Position numbers and translations under genes: made by a program. Positions 1 through 11,201 of a stretch of 64,000 nucleotides of DNA are shown here, piece by piece; the first letter of the stretch is position 1, and the number at the start of each line of letters is the position of its first letter. The DNA lies in NCBI RefSeq assembly GCF_000264995.1, contig NW_006767437.1:2025755-2089754 (forward strand), given 5' to 3'. This DNA is from Punctularia strigosozonata HHB-11173 SS5. Its lineage: Eukaryota > Basidiomycota > Agaricomycetes > Corticiales > Punctulariaceae. A model generated the notes under the pieces. It saw only the letters and a list, made by a program, of their open reading frames with translations. It was not told the origin of the DNA and did not search any database.

Positions 1-939
1 CGCCGTGCTCGTCTCGTTCTCTCCACCGTTTACCACACTCGCGTGTCTGGTGGAGGTAAGAACCATCCGCATACATTCACACATACATGTATTAACTAGA
101 TGACCTGTAGCCTAACACGTGGCTACAGGTAAATAAGACCGTTTACCACACTTGCGTGTCTGGTGTTGAACTTTGTATATCGTACAAATATGGAAATATC
201 ACATGCTCGTTACCTATTATGTACAGATTCTCTCACATGTTCTATTATTGTGTTCTTCTTTGTGATCTTCTATCTTTCCTGATTGATATTACCGCTTTAG
301 GCACATTCTTTTGTTCCCTTTATGGAAATGCTTCCCTCGAGCTCCCTCACATATACCAGGAGCTCTCCCTCCGCATCTCCTCAGTCTTTTCCCTTATACT
401 TGACTGAGGAGTGAGTCTGCCATGTCCCTTCATGTCCCTCATGTCCTAATGTACTTATGATGCCTCTGTAGTCATATATTAGGTACTACATGTGTAACTC
501 AGTCTTTTCCCTTATACTTGACTGAGGATCATATATTAGGGAATTATTGCTCTTGCCTTCAGATCCAGAAGTTCATCATCCGGTGGAGCCTAACACGCGG
601 CTACAGGTCTTAACAAGTAACACGTACTGTTCGCTTGCTAATCAATATAGCACCGCTGTGGCACGCTCAGACAAAAAGGCAGCTATGGGCCTAATGACAA
701 AGGCCCAGAATTCTGTGCATCAGACAAACAATGCACCCTACATCCCAGCGGACAGACTATCTAGTCATACCAGGCTCTTTGACCCTGCAGCACCCCAGTT
801 ACGGCTGCCATTACGTGTGGGTGAAACTTTGATGGGTATGTCACAAAGTTGGAATTATCATATCACTAGTGAGCGTCTGCCTCTCTTCTAGCAAGCATCC
901 TCTGACTCATACTAGCCATCAATACACTCCGAGCTCGTT
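1..939. repeat. Gene-poor stretch with three pairs of short direct repeats
   Basis: No convincing gene. Three short direct-repeat pairs are visible: 26-52 with 139-165 (27 bases, one mismatch), 111-130 with 589-608 (20 bases, one mismatch) and 380-410 with 498-528 (31 bases). A 12-base repeat follows at 472-483 and 529-540. The 31-base repeat starts with CTCAGTC and ends near GACTGAG, so each copy can fold into a small hairpin. 467-490 is bounded by TGTAGT and its complement ACTACA. Nested repeats like these suggest decayed mobile-element sequence, but no family can be named from what is present. Confidence 0.5.
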
Positions 940-1300
940 GTGAATAGCACGATTGATTACCCAGATGTCTGGAAATATCTTCCATCAGGGCCATTCAACT
1001 CTGTGGAGGCGTTCACAGAGTATTTCATGCTTCTCATAGCGCGCGATCCCAAATGGATGCTCTATGCGGTATATGACAAAGGATCGTCGTCAAATGCCGA
1101 AGGAGGTCCATTTTCGTCAAGCACGCATGGAAGACGTGGTCTGATACACACTGATCTTAAGGCGCTGCTGAAACGTTTGCTGGGACCATCGGCTTTCTGC
1201 AAATAAATATTCCATGCAAATAACACGCCATTGGCGTCTTGGGGTCCCTCGGAAGCTCCGCCACCGGCATCAGCCTCGGCACATGCCGGCACGTGGTTAT
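940..1300 (+). pseudogene. GNAT acetyltransferase-like fragment
   Basis: A short stretch reads like the start of the RimJ/RimL-type GNAT acetyltransferase fold found in many fungal genomes: a WKYLPSGPF motif, then a region resembling the acidic helix and first beta strands, ending at a stop near 1206. In another frame, around 1215-1270, GVLGSL-like residues resemble the next strand of the same fold. I found no good start and no acetyl-CoA-binding loop (Q/R-x-x-G-x-G/A). It is most simply a broken host gene fragment. A real gene with unusual introns is less likely. The repeats just upstream fit a rearranged region. Confidence 0.35.
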
Positions 1301-1963
1301 CTGAGCGCGACCATATCGGTCTTCATACAAACACGACAGGTGTCCAGGCCGAGGCCGATCTATGGTAGAGATACATAATGATGAAGGACGTGTGCTGAAG
1401 ACGGTGATGCAAATAATGCGAGGTATAATATAGAACAATCCGCGATGCAAAGAGGGAAAAAGCAAGCAAGTCCAGTAGAAGTCAAGGGAAGGTGTATGCA
1501 TGAGGTGCAGAAGCAGGTTTTTGTTCTGCGATAGTGATGAGACGTATGCGGCCGCGTTATGCGGGAAGGGAGCCCCGGTGATGAGGGGTGCCGCGATATG
1601 ATGGAAGGACGGCCAACATGCACATCTCCTATTGGAGATTGAGGTCGTTGAAGAGGATCCTCGATGCGTATGCCCAAATCGTCATTGGCGATGTCACCGT
1701 GATGCGGACGCGATATCGATACGTCGATCGCCGGTGGGGATCGGGTTACCGCGTCCAGCGATATGATCGATTTTGACGGCGCTGTGGCGACAAACGTTCA
1801 AGATGATGGGGATGCAGGATATCTATGAGCAAGGTCAATCGACGTTGAGACGCATATATTCAGCTGTTCACGTACCTGGCATGCCAGTTGGCCGTCCAGG
1901 GTACAGCGCTGGAGTGTAACAGCGAAAGAGATATAGACAATGTTCAGGCCTTCAGCACCGTTG
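1301..1963. other. No gene seen
   Basis: Only short frames without family resemblance occur. Nothing here supports a gene, RNA or repeat. Confidence 0.5.
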
Positions 1964-2278
1964 CTAGCTCTTGCCGGGCTTCATGACCTCCTCCCAAGCT
2001 TCGCACAACCTCTCGACCAAGCTCTTCTCCTTCTCCTGATCGCGCGCCTTCTGCAGCTCCTCCATGCGCCGCTCGCGGTTCCACTTCATCTCGCGCAAGC
2101 ATCCCCGCGGATACGGCAGACGCAAGGGCGACTTGGGTCGCTCGTTCTCCTTCTCCTCGTTGTTCTTTACCTCGTCGGCGTCGCTGGACGCGGCGGACGG
2201 ATCCTTCGCGGAGACCTTGCCGAACGGCGTCGACGGGAAGTAGGCGTGCACGGGCGACAGGCAGTTCCGGATGATCAT
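1964..2278 (-). CDS. Unrecognised small basic/charged protein
   Basis: An intact 104-residue frame starts at an ATG at 2278. The middle is rich in Asp, Glu, Lys and Asn and probably disordered. The C-terminal half has a proline-rich turn (RLPYPRGC) followed by a highly charged, probably helical stretch (EMKWNRERRMEELQKA). The strong Lys/Glu/Arg bias and heptad-like spacing look like real protein rather than random frame. I do not recognise a family. An upstream exon is possible because the frame stays open for about 30 bases above the ATG. It may equally be a chance frame. Confidence 0.35.
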   Translation of the reverse strand: MIIRNCLSPVHAYFPSTPFGKVSAKDPSAASSDADEVKNNEEKENERPKSPLRLPYPRGCLREMKWNRERRMEELQKARDQEKEKSLVERLCEAWEEVMKPGKS

Positions 2279-2774
2279 CGCGTCCAGCGACGAGGGCGCA
2301 GGAGGGCGCGGTGCTCCTTATAGGTCGAGCCGGGTGCGGTGGTGGAGGCCGTCAAGCAGGAGCGGTGGGCATGTCAGCCGGCAGACGGATTACAGGCAGG
2401 GGCGACGAGTAGGTGCGGCTGGGAGCGTCCGGCCGGACATGGTAAGTGCGATGCCGAGAGGGGATCGCGACATGGCGCCGGGGCGCACACGTATGCAGCA
2501 TTGTCGTCTGTGAGCGAATGACCGACCGCCGTTTCGTAAGGCGCCGCAGCAAGCGCCCGCACAGCCATCCCCACACCTCGTACGATTTTATTCCTCAGGC
2601 AGGAACACCAGTACATACACCCCAGAGTACACTGTCAAACGGGAAGATACATCGTGGCGTCGTCATCAGGAATCATAAGGCCACGAGCTGTGTGCCTTCG
2701 CGATGCCACTGAACTTGGCGGTCTCAGATCGTTACCGTTACCTTCCAGGCGATGGCTCACCTCCGTAAATATGC
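2279..2774. other. No gene seen
   Basis: No supported gene lies between the small minus-strand frame and the 3' end of the first secreted-protein gene. The stretch probably holds the 3' untranslated region of the latter. Confidence 0.45.
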
Positions 2775-3119
2775 TCATACCGAACAGCCGAATCGGAAGC
2801 TTCCTACTCCAGCAGGTCCAGCTGGGAAATCGGAGAAGGTCGCACAGCCGCCGCCAACGGCTCCAACCTCGGCGCCCCCGCTGGTACCACAGGTCGTATC
2901 GTTGAAGAACGGCACCGAGCATGGCACCCCAAAGCTGGACGCAATCGAGACCGACGCGCCGCTCACTGTGACGCATTGTTGGGGTCCGCCGCATGTGCCG
3001 CCGTTGAAGAAGGGTGCCCCACTGCAGCCCGCCCCGGAAAACTCTTGCCAGATGCCAGCCTCAGCTACCTGAGCAAGGGAAGCGGCCAGTACCGCGCCCA
3101 CCAACATGTACGTTTTCAT
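2775..3119 (-). CDS. Small secreted cysteine-rich protein, copy 1
   Basis: Single-exon, 114 residues. I chose the ATG at 3119 because it gives a clean signal peptide (MKTYMLVGAVLAASLAQVAEA) with a likely cleavage before GIWQEF. The mature part is small, rich in Gly and Ser and has seven cysteines. It contains an internal duplication: C-S-G-A-P-F-F-N..TCGG is echoed by C-S-V-P-F-F-N..TCGTSGG about 35 residues later. It is a tandem paralog of the gene at 3759-4091, with the same length, cysteine pattern and strand. Secreted paralogs of this sort are typical of fungal extracellular effectors or surface proteins, but I do not recognise a named family and assign no function. A TATA-like box lies upstream at 3241-3247. 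Confidence 0.75.
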   Translation of the reverse strand: MKTYMLVGAVLAASLAQVAEAGIWQEFSGAGCSGAPFFNGGTCGGPQQCVTVSGASVSIASSFGVPCSVPFFNDTTCGTSGGAEVGAVGGGCATFSDFPAGPAGVGSFRFGCSV

Positions 3120-3758
3120 AATGTAGCCTAACACAGAGACGTGCTGTGGTCAGCATCAACTGCTCGGCGGAAGGTAGTACGAACTTGCCTGGCAAGTGAT
3201 GGCTGGAACGATGGTTCTACAGAGGGTGCGTGCGGCCGACTTTATATCTTAGGGGCCTATAGTATAATCATCTTGCGACAAAGCGCCGACCGGGTCGGAA
3301 TTGTCGGGAATTCAGAAAGGGACTTAAATCGGCCTTGAGCTGCTCGGACAGCGAAGGGCACGGGCTTTTTCCTAATGGACCTAAGGATGTTCGCGTTAGT
3401 GACAGTGGAGAACCTCCAGATAGATGCCAAAATACCTTCATTCCCGCTGTAGTTCGCAGACGGCCAGGATCCCCGCATCTCGAGTTGCAGTCCATCGGAG
3501 AGGTTCAACTATGATCTACGTCATGGCTGCAAGGTGAATTACCTGAGGAAGATGGTCAAGTTCAAGCGCTCAAGTACGAGTCTCGAGGTGACCATTGGGA
3601 AGGTACTGTTTTACAAATGAAGGAATACATGGCAGCTGTCGCTCAGGCTGCGTTCACAACGAGTAATGCACACTTCTCCATGTGATGGCGAATCTGAGTT
3701 CAATACATTCAGGGACTTCCAATACTCAAACGGTAACACGCATTGTCTGCTCACGTAT
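3120..3758. other. Upstream region of secreted-protein copy 1
   Basis: About 640 bases separating the two tandem secreted-protein genes. It holds a TATA-like box for copy 1 (3241-3247) and presumably the 3' end of copy 2. No other gene is seen. Confidence 0.5.
3241..3247 (-). promoter_or_regulatory. TATA-like box of secreted-protein copy 1
   Basis: On the minus strand this reads ATATAAA, about 122 bases above the chosen ATG (3119). The second copy has a TATA box at almost the same distance from its ATG, which supports both starts. Confidence 0.45.
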
Positions 3759-4091
3759 TCAGGTGGAGCAGGCGAACAGGAAACTGCCTGTGCCGGATGG
3801 CAAATCGGAGAAGTCGATGCACCCGGCTCCAAAGCGGTCGATGATGGATCCTCCACTGGTACCGCACGTAGTGTCGTTAAAGAACGGCACGGAGCACGGC
3901 ACTCCAAAGCTCGTTTGGATCGCAACGGACTCGCCACCAAGTGTGACGCATTGCTGGGGACCACCGCACGAGCCGCCGTTGAAGAACGGGGCACCGGAGC
4001 AGCCCGCGCCAGAAAACTCTTGCCAGAATGCTGCTGAAGCGACTTGAGCGAGGCAGACGGCGGTGACTGTATTGATAACGGAGAAGTACAT
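3759..4091 (-). CDS. Small secreted cysteine-rich protein, copy 2
   Basis: Tandem paralog of the gene at 2775-3119. The ATG at 4091 gives 110 residues with a signal peptide (MYFSVINTVTAVCLAQVASA) and a mature chain starting AFWQEFSGAGC. The seven mature cysteines and the two PFFN..TCG half-repeats align one to one with copy 1, and the stretch from GVPCSVPFFNDTTCGTSGG is identical. An upstream in-frame ATG at 4118 would hide the signal peptide, so I reject it. A likely 5' untranslated intron starts with GTTAGT just below the TATA box and ends in CCAG about 15 bases above the ATG. Function unknown. Duplication and secretion are what the sequence shows. Confidence 0.75.
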   Translation of the reverse strand: MYFSVINTVTAVCLAQVASAAFWQEFSGAGCSGAPFFNGGSCGGPQQCVTLGGESVAIQTSFGVPCSVPFFNDTTCGTSGGSIIDRFGAGCIDFSDLPSGTGSFLFACST

Positions 4092-4962
4092 GATGGGATC
4101 GGGTTGGTCTGGTCGCAAAAATCAACTCATATGAGGTCCTGTTTTGATTGATGGACTAACCTCAGTAGAAGGACTCCCAGAGTGAGCTCCTCTGTCTCAG
4201 GGTACGCGTACGGGTTTTTATACCTTCAGTTAGATGAAACCATGTGCCCTTCTTGTTGCCGTAGAAAAATCCTGACGCAGAGAGTGGCGTCGTGCATTTC
4301 AATAGGCGCAGTCAGACGACGATGATCCGGCGAGGCTGGTATCTCCTGTTGCCCCAGATGCACGGATGCCCGTCCTCAACAGCAAATCATTGCGCTCAGG
4401 CCACGCCCGCGAAACTCATGTTCCCGCCTGGATTTTCAAAGAGCCAAATTCAGGCGCGTTCAGATAGGCCAAGCGTTGATGCATCCTCCTTTGCCGTCGG
4501 ATGCGCTCGCAAAGTGGTCTAGAATCGTCGTTGTCTGTGAGTTCGGTGGATTTGGGTGGATCCGTCAGCCCCTACCATTCCATATGGGTCCTTTCTATGT
4601 TGCTGAACGCAGAGAATCGGAACGATGGCATGGCGTCCGATCAGGAATTGAAGCCAGGGATGAATGAACTGAACTTTCGCGATACTGCTGATGACGGGGT
4701 AGCGCAGACTGGAACAATGTCAAGCCCTCCTAGCTCGCATACAACCAAGAGTCGTGCCCGACAGTCTGGGGCGTTGTCAGTTGAACGTGGCGCAAGTCGA
4801 GGCTCAAGTCAAGTCACCAACGCCAGCCCGTCAACGCCACTCGTCAACTGCAGCTGCCATGTTGAGCATTCCTGAAACCGTTGACCGGTCTTGTTCATCT
4901 CAGATCGAAGATACTCCTTTGGTCAACGAGAGCCTGCTCCCGACCGACGGCTAACTCCAAGT
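4092..4962. other. Divergent intergenic region between secreted protein and ARA1-like gene
   Basis: Holds the promoter of secreted-protein copy 2, including its TATA box, and the promoter of the plus-strand gene at 4963. A frame of about 125 codons at 4501-4875 has no family resemblance, and I treat it as chance. Confidence 0.45.
4215..4222 (-). promoter_or_regulatory. TATA box of secreted-protein copy 2
   Basis: Minus strand reads TATAAAAA, about 125 bases above the ATG at 4091. This matches the spacing seen for copy 1. Confidence 0.5.
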
Positions 4963-7236
4963 ATGTCCGAGCAGGGTTTGTCTTTCGTGTACTACTGCTC
5001 TGGACATGGTGCGTGAATTCGCGTTACCCGATGGCCTCCCGATGGCTCATCTCACTCGATTTCCGAAGGATACGGACATGCTACCCGCGTTTCTGCGTTT
5101 GCGGGTCATCTGCTGTCTCTGAATCCGCAACCCACGGTGTACATTGTCTCTTCCGCACCGAGGCACGTCTTTGCGGACAGCATCGCACAGGGCGCGACAT
5201 ATCGCTACGCAGATATCGACCCTGTTGTGGTCCAACCCCTTGCGTGAGTGAACGATATCATGCTCCGCCAACGATGTACTCATGTCCGTCCCTCCAGGTA
5301 TAGAGTCGATCGTCGCAAAAGTGTAGATGTCCTCAAGTCCTTCTTAGCGAAGAAAGACGCCAAATTGGAGGAGGAGATCGAGTTTCTGAAAGATGTCGAA
5401 GCCGATTGTGTCCTCAGTGACGCTGCATTCCTCGGCTGGTAAGCAGTACAATACATACATCGCTCTCCATCCCTTCCTCACCTAGCCTACCCGCAGTTTA
5501 GCCGCGCACGCGTGCCGCATTCCATCCGTTCTTGTCACCAACTTCAGCTTTGACTCTGTGTACTCCTACCTATCCACCACCGACGTTGATCAGAACGTCC
5601 AGGATTCCCATCCCCGCGACATCCTCCAGGCACCCTCCGCCCCAGATGACATCTCGCCCGACGTTCCCATCCCACCATCCGAACTCGAGCCCCTCGTAGC
5701 GCAGATACACGTAGGGTATCGCTGTGCCGACTTACTACTGCTCCTTCCCGGCGCGATCCCCATGCCCTCGTTTGCGGCTCTGCCAACTCTGCCGAGCCCG
5801 GCCTGGATAGACCCCGTTACGATGTCATTCAAACCGGAAATTCTCGACTACCTCGCCAGAATATCGTCTGACATCACGATGCTGCCCTCCGTTCCATTCA
5901 GCATCTCGCCTGATTGTCCTGACCAAGACGCGAGTCCAACAACGCCTGATCGCATCCGCACCATTCGTGAAGCACCACTTCTAGTTCGCCCAACCAACGC
6001 CTCAATATACACCCCGCTTGGTCGTTCTGCACTTCTTAGCTCTATAGGAGTACCTGAACATCTACACGATGAATCTCGGACGAAGATACTCATCGTGTCC
6101 TTCGGCGGCCAGTCTTTCCGCCGACCGCATAGCCGCGCGCCCAGCCGCGCCGGCTCTTCAGTGGACCTCACCGACCTCACCAGCAGGATGCATCTTCACT
6201 CCAACGTTCATAGTCGTTCACCGCCGTCCTTCGGCGCGCATAATCTCACCCCGATCTCGAGTTCCGACTCGGGGGAAACCGCTGCCAGCTTATTACTTCC
6301 TTCGCGTTGGTCCTCGTCATCTTGCACGACACCTGATCCTGTGCCATCACCGCAGTATCCACCGCCAGCAGTACCCTCAGTGCCCTCCCGACCAGGACTT
6401 CCGCGCCTAGCATCTGCATCGCATATATTCATTCCTGGTGCGCCACCAGCAGCCAAGACGCCCGCCACGCCGACGATGGGGAGCTTTCCGACGTTCTGTA
6501 GCATCACTCCCGCGTCACCTATCCCTACCCTAATATCCGAGGACAGTAACGCTTGGGGTTCACAGACGTCTACTGAGGCGGGCGCGAATGACGAAAGCGC
6601 CCTGGAAGAAGACCCTTTCTTGCTGCCGGACGAGTCGTGGATTGCGATTGTATGCGGGGTGCCTAAGGAATGGGGTCGTGAACACGGCGAGGAGTTGCCG
6701 GCTGGATTCTACGTGGCGCCTAAAGATGTGTACATGCCAGGTACCAGTTCCAAACCTTTGCCGGTACATTGGCTGATCTCGCTGCAGATTTAACAGCAGC
6801 GGCCGACGTTCTTCTCGGTAAACTCGTAAGCACGGACAGTTTCCACGTCCTGGCCCCCCTCATAACAATCATTTGTAGGGATACGGCACGGTATCGGAGT
6901 GTGTCGATGCATGCACGCCTTTTGTATACGGTACGTCGTCGCTATCTGTTACACATATAGCTGAAACTGATGTTGATCCCAGTCCCCCGCCCACTGTTCA
7001 TTGAAGAACACGGCCTCCGGCTCCTTTTGGAGCGCGAAGGAGCCGGTGTCGTGCTCCCGCGCGCGAAGTACGAAGCTGGCGACTGGGCCCGCGCTGTCAG
7101 TGAAGCGTATGCAAAGGGGAAGGATAGGAAGGTTAGAAAGAGGCAAGAGGGTGAAACGGGGCTGAGGAAGAGGCAAGGGGTAGAGATAGCACAAGGACTG
7201 GTGAAATGGGTAGAGGAGTGGTTGACCCACAACTGA
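4963..7236 (+). CDS. GT-B fold protein related to the N-terminal half of plant L-arabinokinase
   Basis: Seven exons: 4963-5008, 5069-5243, 5298-5438, 5497-6740, 6788-6825, 6879-6930, 6983-7236. The joined product is 649 residues. The start reads MSEQGLSFVYYCSGHGYGHATR. The glycine-rich SGHGYGHATR loop near residue 15 is the hallmark of the glycosyltransferase-like (GT-B) domain that precedes the sugar kinase in plant arabinokinase ARA1. The C-terminal half has the matching nucleotide-sugar-site block LGKLGYGTVSECVDACTPFVYVPRPLF. No GHMP kinase domain follows, so this is a stand-alone fungal version. A Ser/Pro-rich insert of roughly 150 residues, probably disordered, splits the two halves (about residues 295-430). 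Sugar donor and acceptor cannot be read from sequence. Exon joins are strongly supported because each restores conserved residues. Confidence 0.85.
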
Positions 7237-7808
7237 CGGTATGGCATCACCAATGGAAATCACGTTTCACATGAGCATGACCGTCTAACGGTGCTCTAGC
7301 TTCAGGACTAGATTGTGTAACATGTGATTGTCAGCATGCTATGGACGGTCACTACTTCGTATTCTTCGGACAATAAACCACGCTATTCAATTTCGACTAT
7401 ACAATTCAGATACCGAAAAGTTCCAATTTAGCTCCATGACGTTTGTGCTACTCGATGGTGCTTGGTGATGAATATCGCCCTACCCGAAGAATTGTGTCGA
7501 GTGAGGAATATCATCGGTTCGTCGCATACGCATGGTGTATCGTCACAAAGGCTTCTGATGTTGCGGTATTGTTGACAAATTCGGCAGCTTTTATGAACTT
7601 TTGTGCAACCCCTCAGAATATTTGCAGGGAACCCTAGTGGTGGCAACCTCTTCGGTTGAGCATCTACCGGGGCATGCTAACGCCCATAAGACGACAGCTT
7701 TGATCACGGACGAACCTTATTCACAGCTCGGAATGCTGTGAACACTCACCACTGTTCGGTTCGCTGGACATCCTCGCTGGACATCCTTACTCAGCTTCAC
7801 CCGTGAAC
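7237..7808. other. Intergenic; Erg26 promoter
   Basis: About 570 bases between two plus-strand genes. No gene. A CCAAT-type sequence lies near 7248. I see no convincing sterol-regulatory element. Confidence 0.45.
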
Positions 7809-9147
7809 ATGTCGTCGAAAGACACATACATCGTCATTGGCGGGAGTGGAATGGTTGGACGCCACATTGTGGAGGCTCTCCTGGCAAGGGGCGACGTTGT
7901 CTTCTGTTTTGATGTCGTGCAACGTCATTACGACGTTCCATTTTACATGGGCGACATTTCCGAGGAAGGGTCATTCCTGGATGCTTTGCGCAAGGTGAGA
8001 TTCTTCCGTCAGCGCATCAGCACCTACAGGTTAACCTTACCCCCTTCCCCCTCCCCGCGGATAGAGCGGCGCGACGTGCATATTTCATACGGCATCTCCT
8101 CGTCAGGTAGGCCCTTTACAGTGCGCGATTCCTATCTCTCATCACAAACTCCAGGGCGCAAAGCCCGATGGAATCTATCAGAAAGTCAACGTAGATGGTA
8201 CAAAAGCTGTAATAGCTGCCGCCATTACGTGTGGCGTCAAGAAGCTTGTATGGACAAGCTCGTCGGGGATCGTATTCGACGGGCACCATTTGGCTAACGT
8301 TGACGAAACTCAACCCATTCCTAAGAAACCGGTCGACCCGTACAATGGTTCGAAGGCGGAGGCAGAGTGCATCGTACTCAACGCTAACGGCCAGAACGGA
8401 CTCCTCACCGTTGCTCTAAGGCCGTCTACAGTATTCGGGTGAGAGGTCGCGCTTACCAAGATGATGAGGGACCTGCCTTTGATACAGCCTCCCAGCCCCG
8501 GCGACACTCAATTCATGCGCGCCTTTCAAGAAACCTTTGACTCCGGTTGGTCTCATATCCAGATCGGCGATAACACCAACCTTACGGATTGGACCTACGT
8601 CGACAACGTCGCGGACGCACACTTACTTGCTGCTGATAAACTGGCGCCCGAGAACCCCGACGTCGCAGGTCAGGCCTTCTTCATCACCAACGGAGAACCG
8701 ATCCCGTTCTGGGACTTTAGTCGTAAAGTCTATGAGCGTCTGCGCGAAGTGGATCCCGCTTCCGCCGCATGCTCTCAGCGTCCAATCTGCAGTGTACCAA
8801 AGACGTTCGGGTACCTCATCGGGTTACTGTCGGAATGGTGGAATTGGTTCAGGGGAACGGAGCCAATCATGACTCGCTATAGGGTCATGTACTTCTCAGC
8901 CGTTCGCTATCACAACATTGGCAAGGCGCGTGCGGTATTAGGCTACGATCCCAAAGTTTCCGTCGATGAAGGCATCAATCGCATGGTAGACGTACGCTTC
9001 CCGCATCAAACCATGGGAAATCGAGTGCTAATTTCCTATCAGTGGTGGATCGCCTTTGGGCGCCCTAGACTAACCCTGTCGGTGCTGCCTGGTGTAACGC
9101 GGGCATTGGCTTCCACTTGGACAGCCGATGATGGCGTGCAAGCGTAA
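7809..9147 (+). CDS. erg26: Sterol-4-alpha-carboxylate 3-dehydrogenase (3-beta-HSD family)
   Basis: Five exons: 7809-7994, 8065-8106, 8155-8438, 8496-8991, 9043-9147; 370 residues. The N-terminus carries the Rossmann NAD-binding loop GGSGMVGRHIV. The catalytic Tyr-Lys pair of the extended SDR family is in PYNGSKAEAE, preceded by VWTSSSGIV. FGPGD and the WTYVDNVADAHLLA block are typical of the 3-beta-HSD/Erg26 group. In fungi Erg26 removes the C-4 carboxylate from 4-methylsterol intermediates with Erg25 and Erg27 at the endoplasmic reticulum, forming the C-3 ketone. Length fits the family (about 350-370). The start at 7809 is the first ATG directly before the Rossmann strand. Other 3-beta-HSD family dehydrogenases are the main alternative. 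Confidence 0.85.
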
Positions 9148-9240
9148 TTGCCACATCACCTGCTTTCACCTCAAGTACATGACATACAAACAATCAGAGC
9201 ATGAGGTCACATAGATCACAACGTAGATATTCTATGTTCA

Positions 9241-11201
9241 TCACTTCAGATATTTCTTCATGGTCTATGTGGCATGATGAGTGAAGCAAGACGGCCCAAT
9301 CCATGTTGATGAACACACCTCTTCCATCTCGTCCAAATCATTCGTCTCAATACGGATAATCTGCCGTCCAAGCGCCTTCTCGATCTGCTCCATCTGCTTC
9401 CACGTCGTTTGGTCGTGTACGAAGTTTACCGAGATTCCCTTGCGTCCAAACCGACCGGTACGGCCTGGTGGGAGACTTTGATACTAGCACGCACTATTAC
9501 ATATGGCGAACTCACCGATCCTGTGAATATACGTCTCCAAGTCTGGTCGCATGTCCGACTTCGATATTGACTTGTCGCGTTCGTTCAGAAGAGGTAGATC
9601 GTAGTTGACCACCATATTGACTTGCAAGACGTCGATTCCTCGAGCCATGACGTTGGTTGTGATGAGCACCTTCTCCAGACCCTCGCGGAACCTGTCGATG
9701 ATCGAGTCTCGCTCCGACGTGTCTTTGGCGCCGTGAAGAGAAGCGACTTTGTGCCCTTCGCTAGACATACGCTGGGCTACCCTATCGGCTGTATGTTTCC
9801 TCTTGACGGTGATTAGATGCATTAGCAATGGTGGACATGCGGATAATAAGATAAAATACCTCGCAGAAGATGATGCTTTGACCGATCGTGAGCAAGGAGT
9901 AAAGGCTGACAAGAATATCGTATTTGTGTTCTTCGTTTTTGCAATCCATGTAGAACTGTCGGATAGCGTCCACGGACAGTTCATTCTGCTTCAGCTCGAT
10001 CTTGTTGGCATTCGGAGCAAATTTGCTCGCAAAGTTCCGGACGTGGTCGGGGAAGGTGGCGGAGAACAAGATGATCTGTACAGGCTTCCCCCGCGGAAGC
10101 GAGCTGAGTAGACCGCGCGTCAGCTTGATCGACTGTCAACAAGAGTCGTGAAATATGCACTTCTTGACACGAAGAGTCTGATCGCCAAGACCATCTTGAT
10201 CCAACATGTTATCGGCCTCATCCAACACGAACACCTTGACGTCGCTGGTGTCGAGAATTCTCTTCCGCATCAAGTCAATCATTGTCCCAGGAGTTCCGAC
10301 AACAATATGGGCAGTGATTCGTGACGCGCCCTTCGGCAGACTATCCTTGATTGCGTATTCGGTCTGCACCGGGGTGAACTTGCCCATGGCGACGATGACC
10401 GACATGATTTGACGAGCTAACTCACGCGTAGGCGCGAGGCAAAGTGCCTAATGGTTGATTAAGGTGAATGTATGGGGATGGACACGACTGCTTGGCACGG
10501 TGCGTACCTGGGTCTTGTTCAGGTTGAAGTCGACTCGACTAAGCATCGTGAGGACGAAGGCGGCCGTCTTCCCTGTGCCGGATTGCGACTGCCCGATCAT
10601 ATTCTGCGGGCTGGTGCACGATATGATGGGATGTTCGACAGATACGAGGAGAACACGTACGGATCCTTGAGCAACAACGGCAACGCGCGCTCTTGAATCT
10701 TCGACGGCTTCGAGAAACCCATGTCGTACAGACCCTTGAGAAGATCCGCGTGTCTGAATGGATCATCAACATCGCTCACGCGTTTTTTAAGCTGCACGTA
10801 CAAGCCTAGCTCCTCGAAAGTCTTCGCGCTGTACAAGGGTGAGTTGACATCAGCCTGTTGATCGGCCAGAGTAACCTGTATAAGAAGCCCGGTTCAATAT
10901 AAATCTTGCACCCAGAGCTACTAATGCACGCACGGTAACATCGAAGGTCGATTTGATCAGATCTGTGGCCTGCCCTACGCATGTTCACTGAGATCGTAGT
11001 CAACAACGAATAACGCTGGGTTGCTAACCGGGTTTTGATCCTTCGGCCGTTGGCGCGTCTTTCGGAGGCTCAGGCGCAGGCTCCTCGGTTGCTTTCGGTT
11101 CTGGTCCAACAATAAGTTACATGAACTATTGGAAACTGTGCATAAGACACACTCGCGGCGGGTGCAGGGCCAGTGTAGAAGCCATCAGCGTCCTTCTCCA
11201 T
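9241..11201 (-). CDS. dbp5: DEAD-box ATP-dependent RNA helicase Dbp5/DDX19
   Basis: Ten exons (minus strand order): 11153-11201, 11029-11100, 10934-10974, 10661-10875, 10508-10610, 10161-10447, 9860-10103, 9516-9801, 9319-9464, 9241-9264; 488 residues, the usual Dbp5 length. Motifs in order: [12 protein letters not shown] with the Q-motif (KPSKIQ), Walker [47 protein letters not shown] and [11 protein letters not shown]. The sequence [17 protein letters not shown] is typical of Dbp5 rather than eIF4A. Dbp5 remodels mRNPs at the cytoplasmic face of the nuclear pore, driven by Gle1 with inositol hexakisphosphate. The first exon is short and the ATG at 11201 is the least certain part. The last exon is only 24 bases. 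All joins keep phase. Confidence 0.92.

Noticed and set aside
4501-4875. 125-codon plus-strand frame before the ARA1-like gene
   Set aside because: No family resemblance, no splice continuity with the gene at 4963, and it lies in a divergent promoter region.
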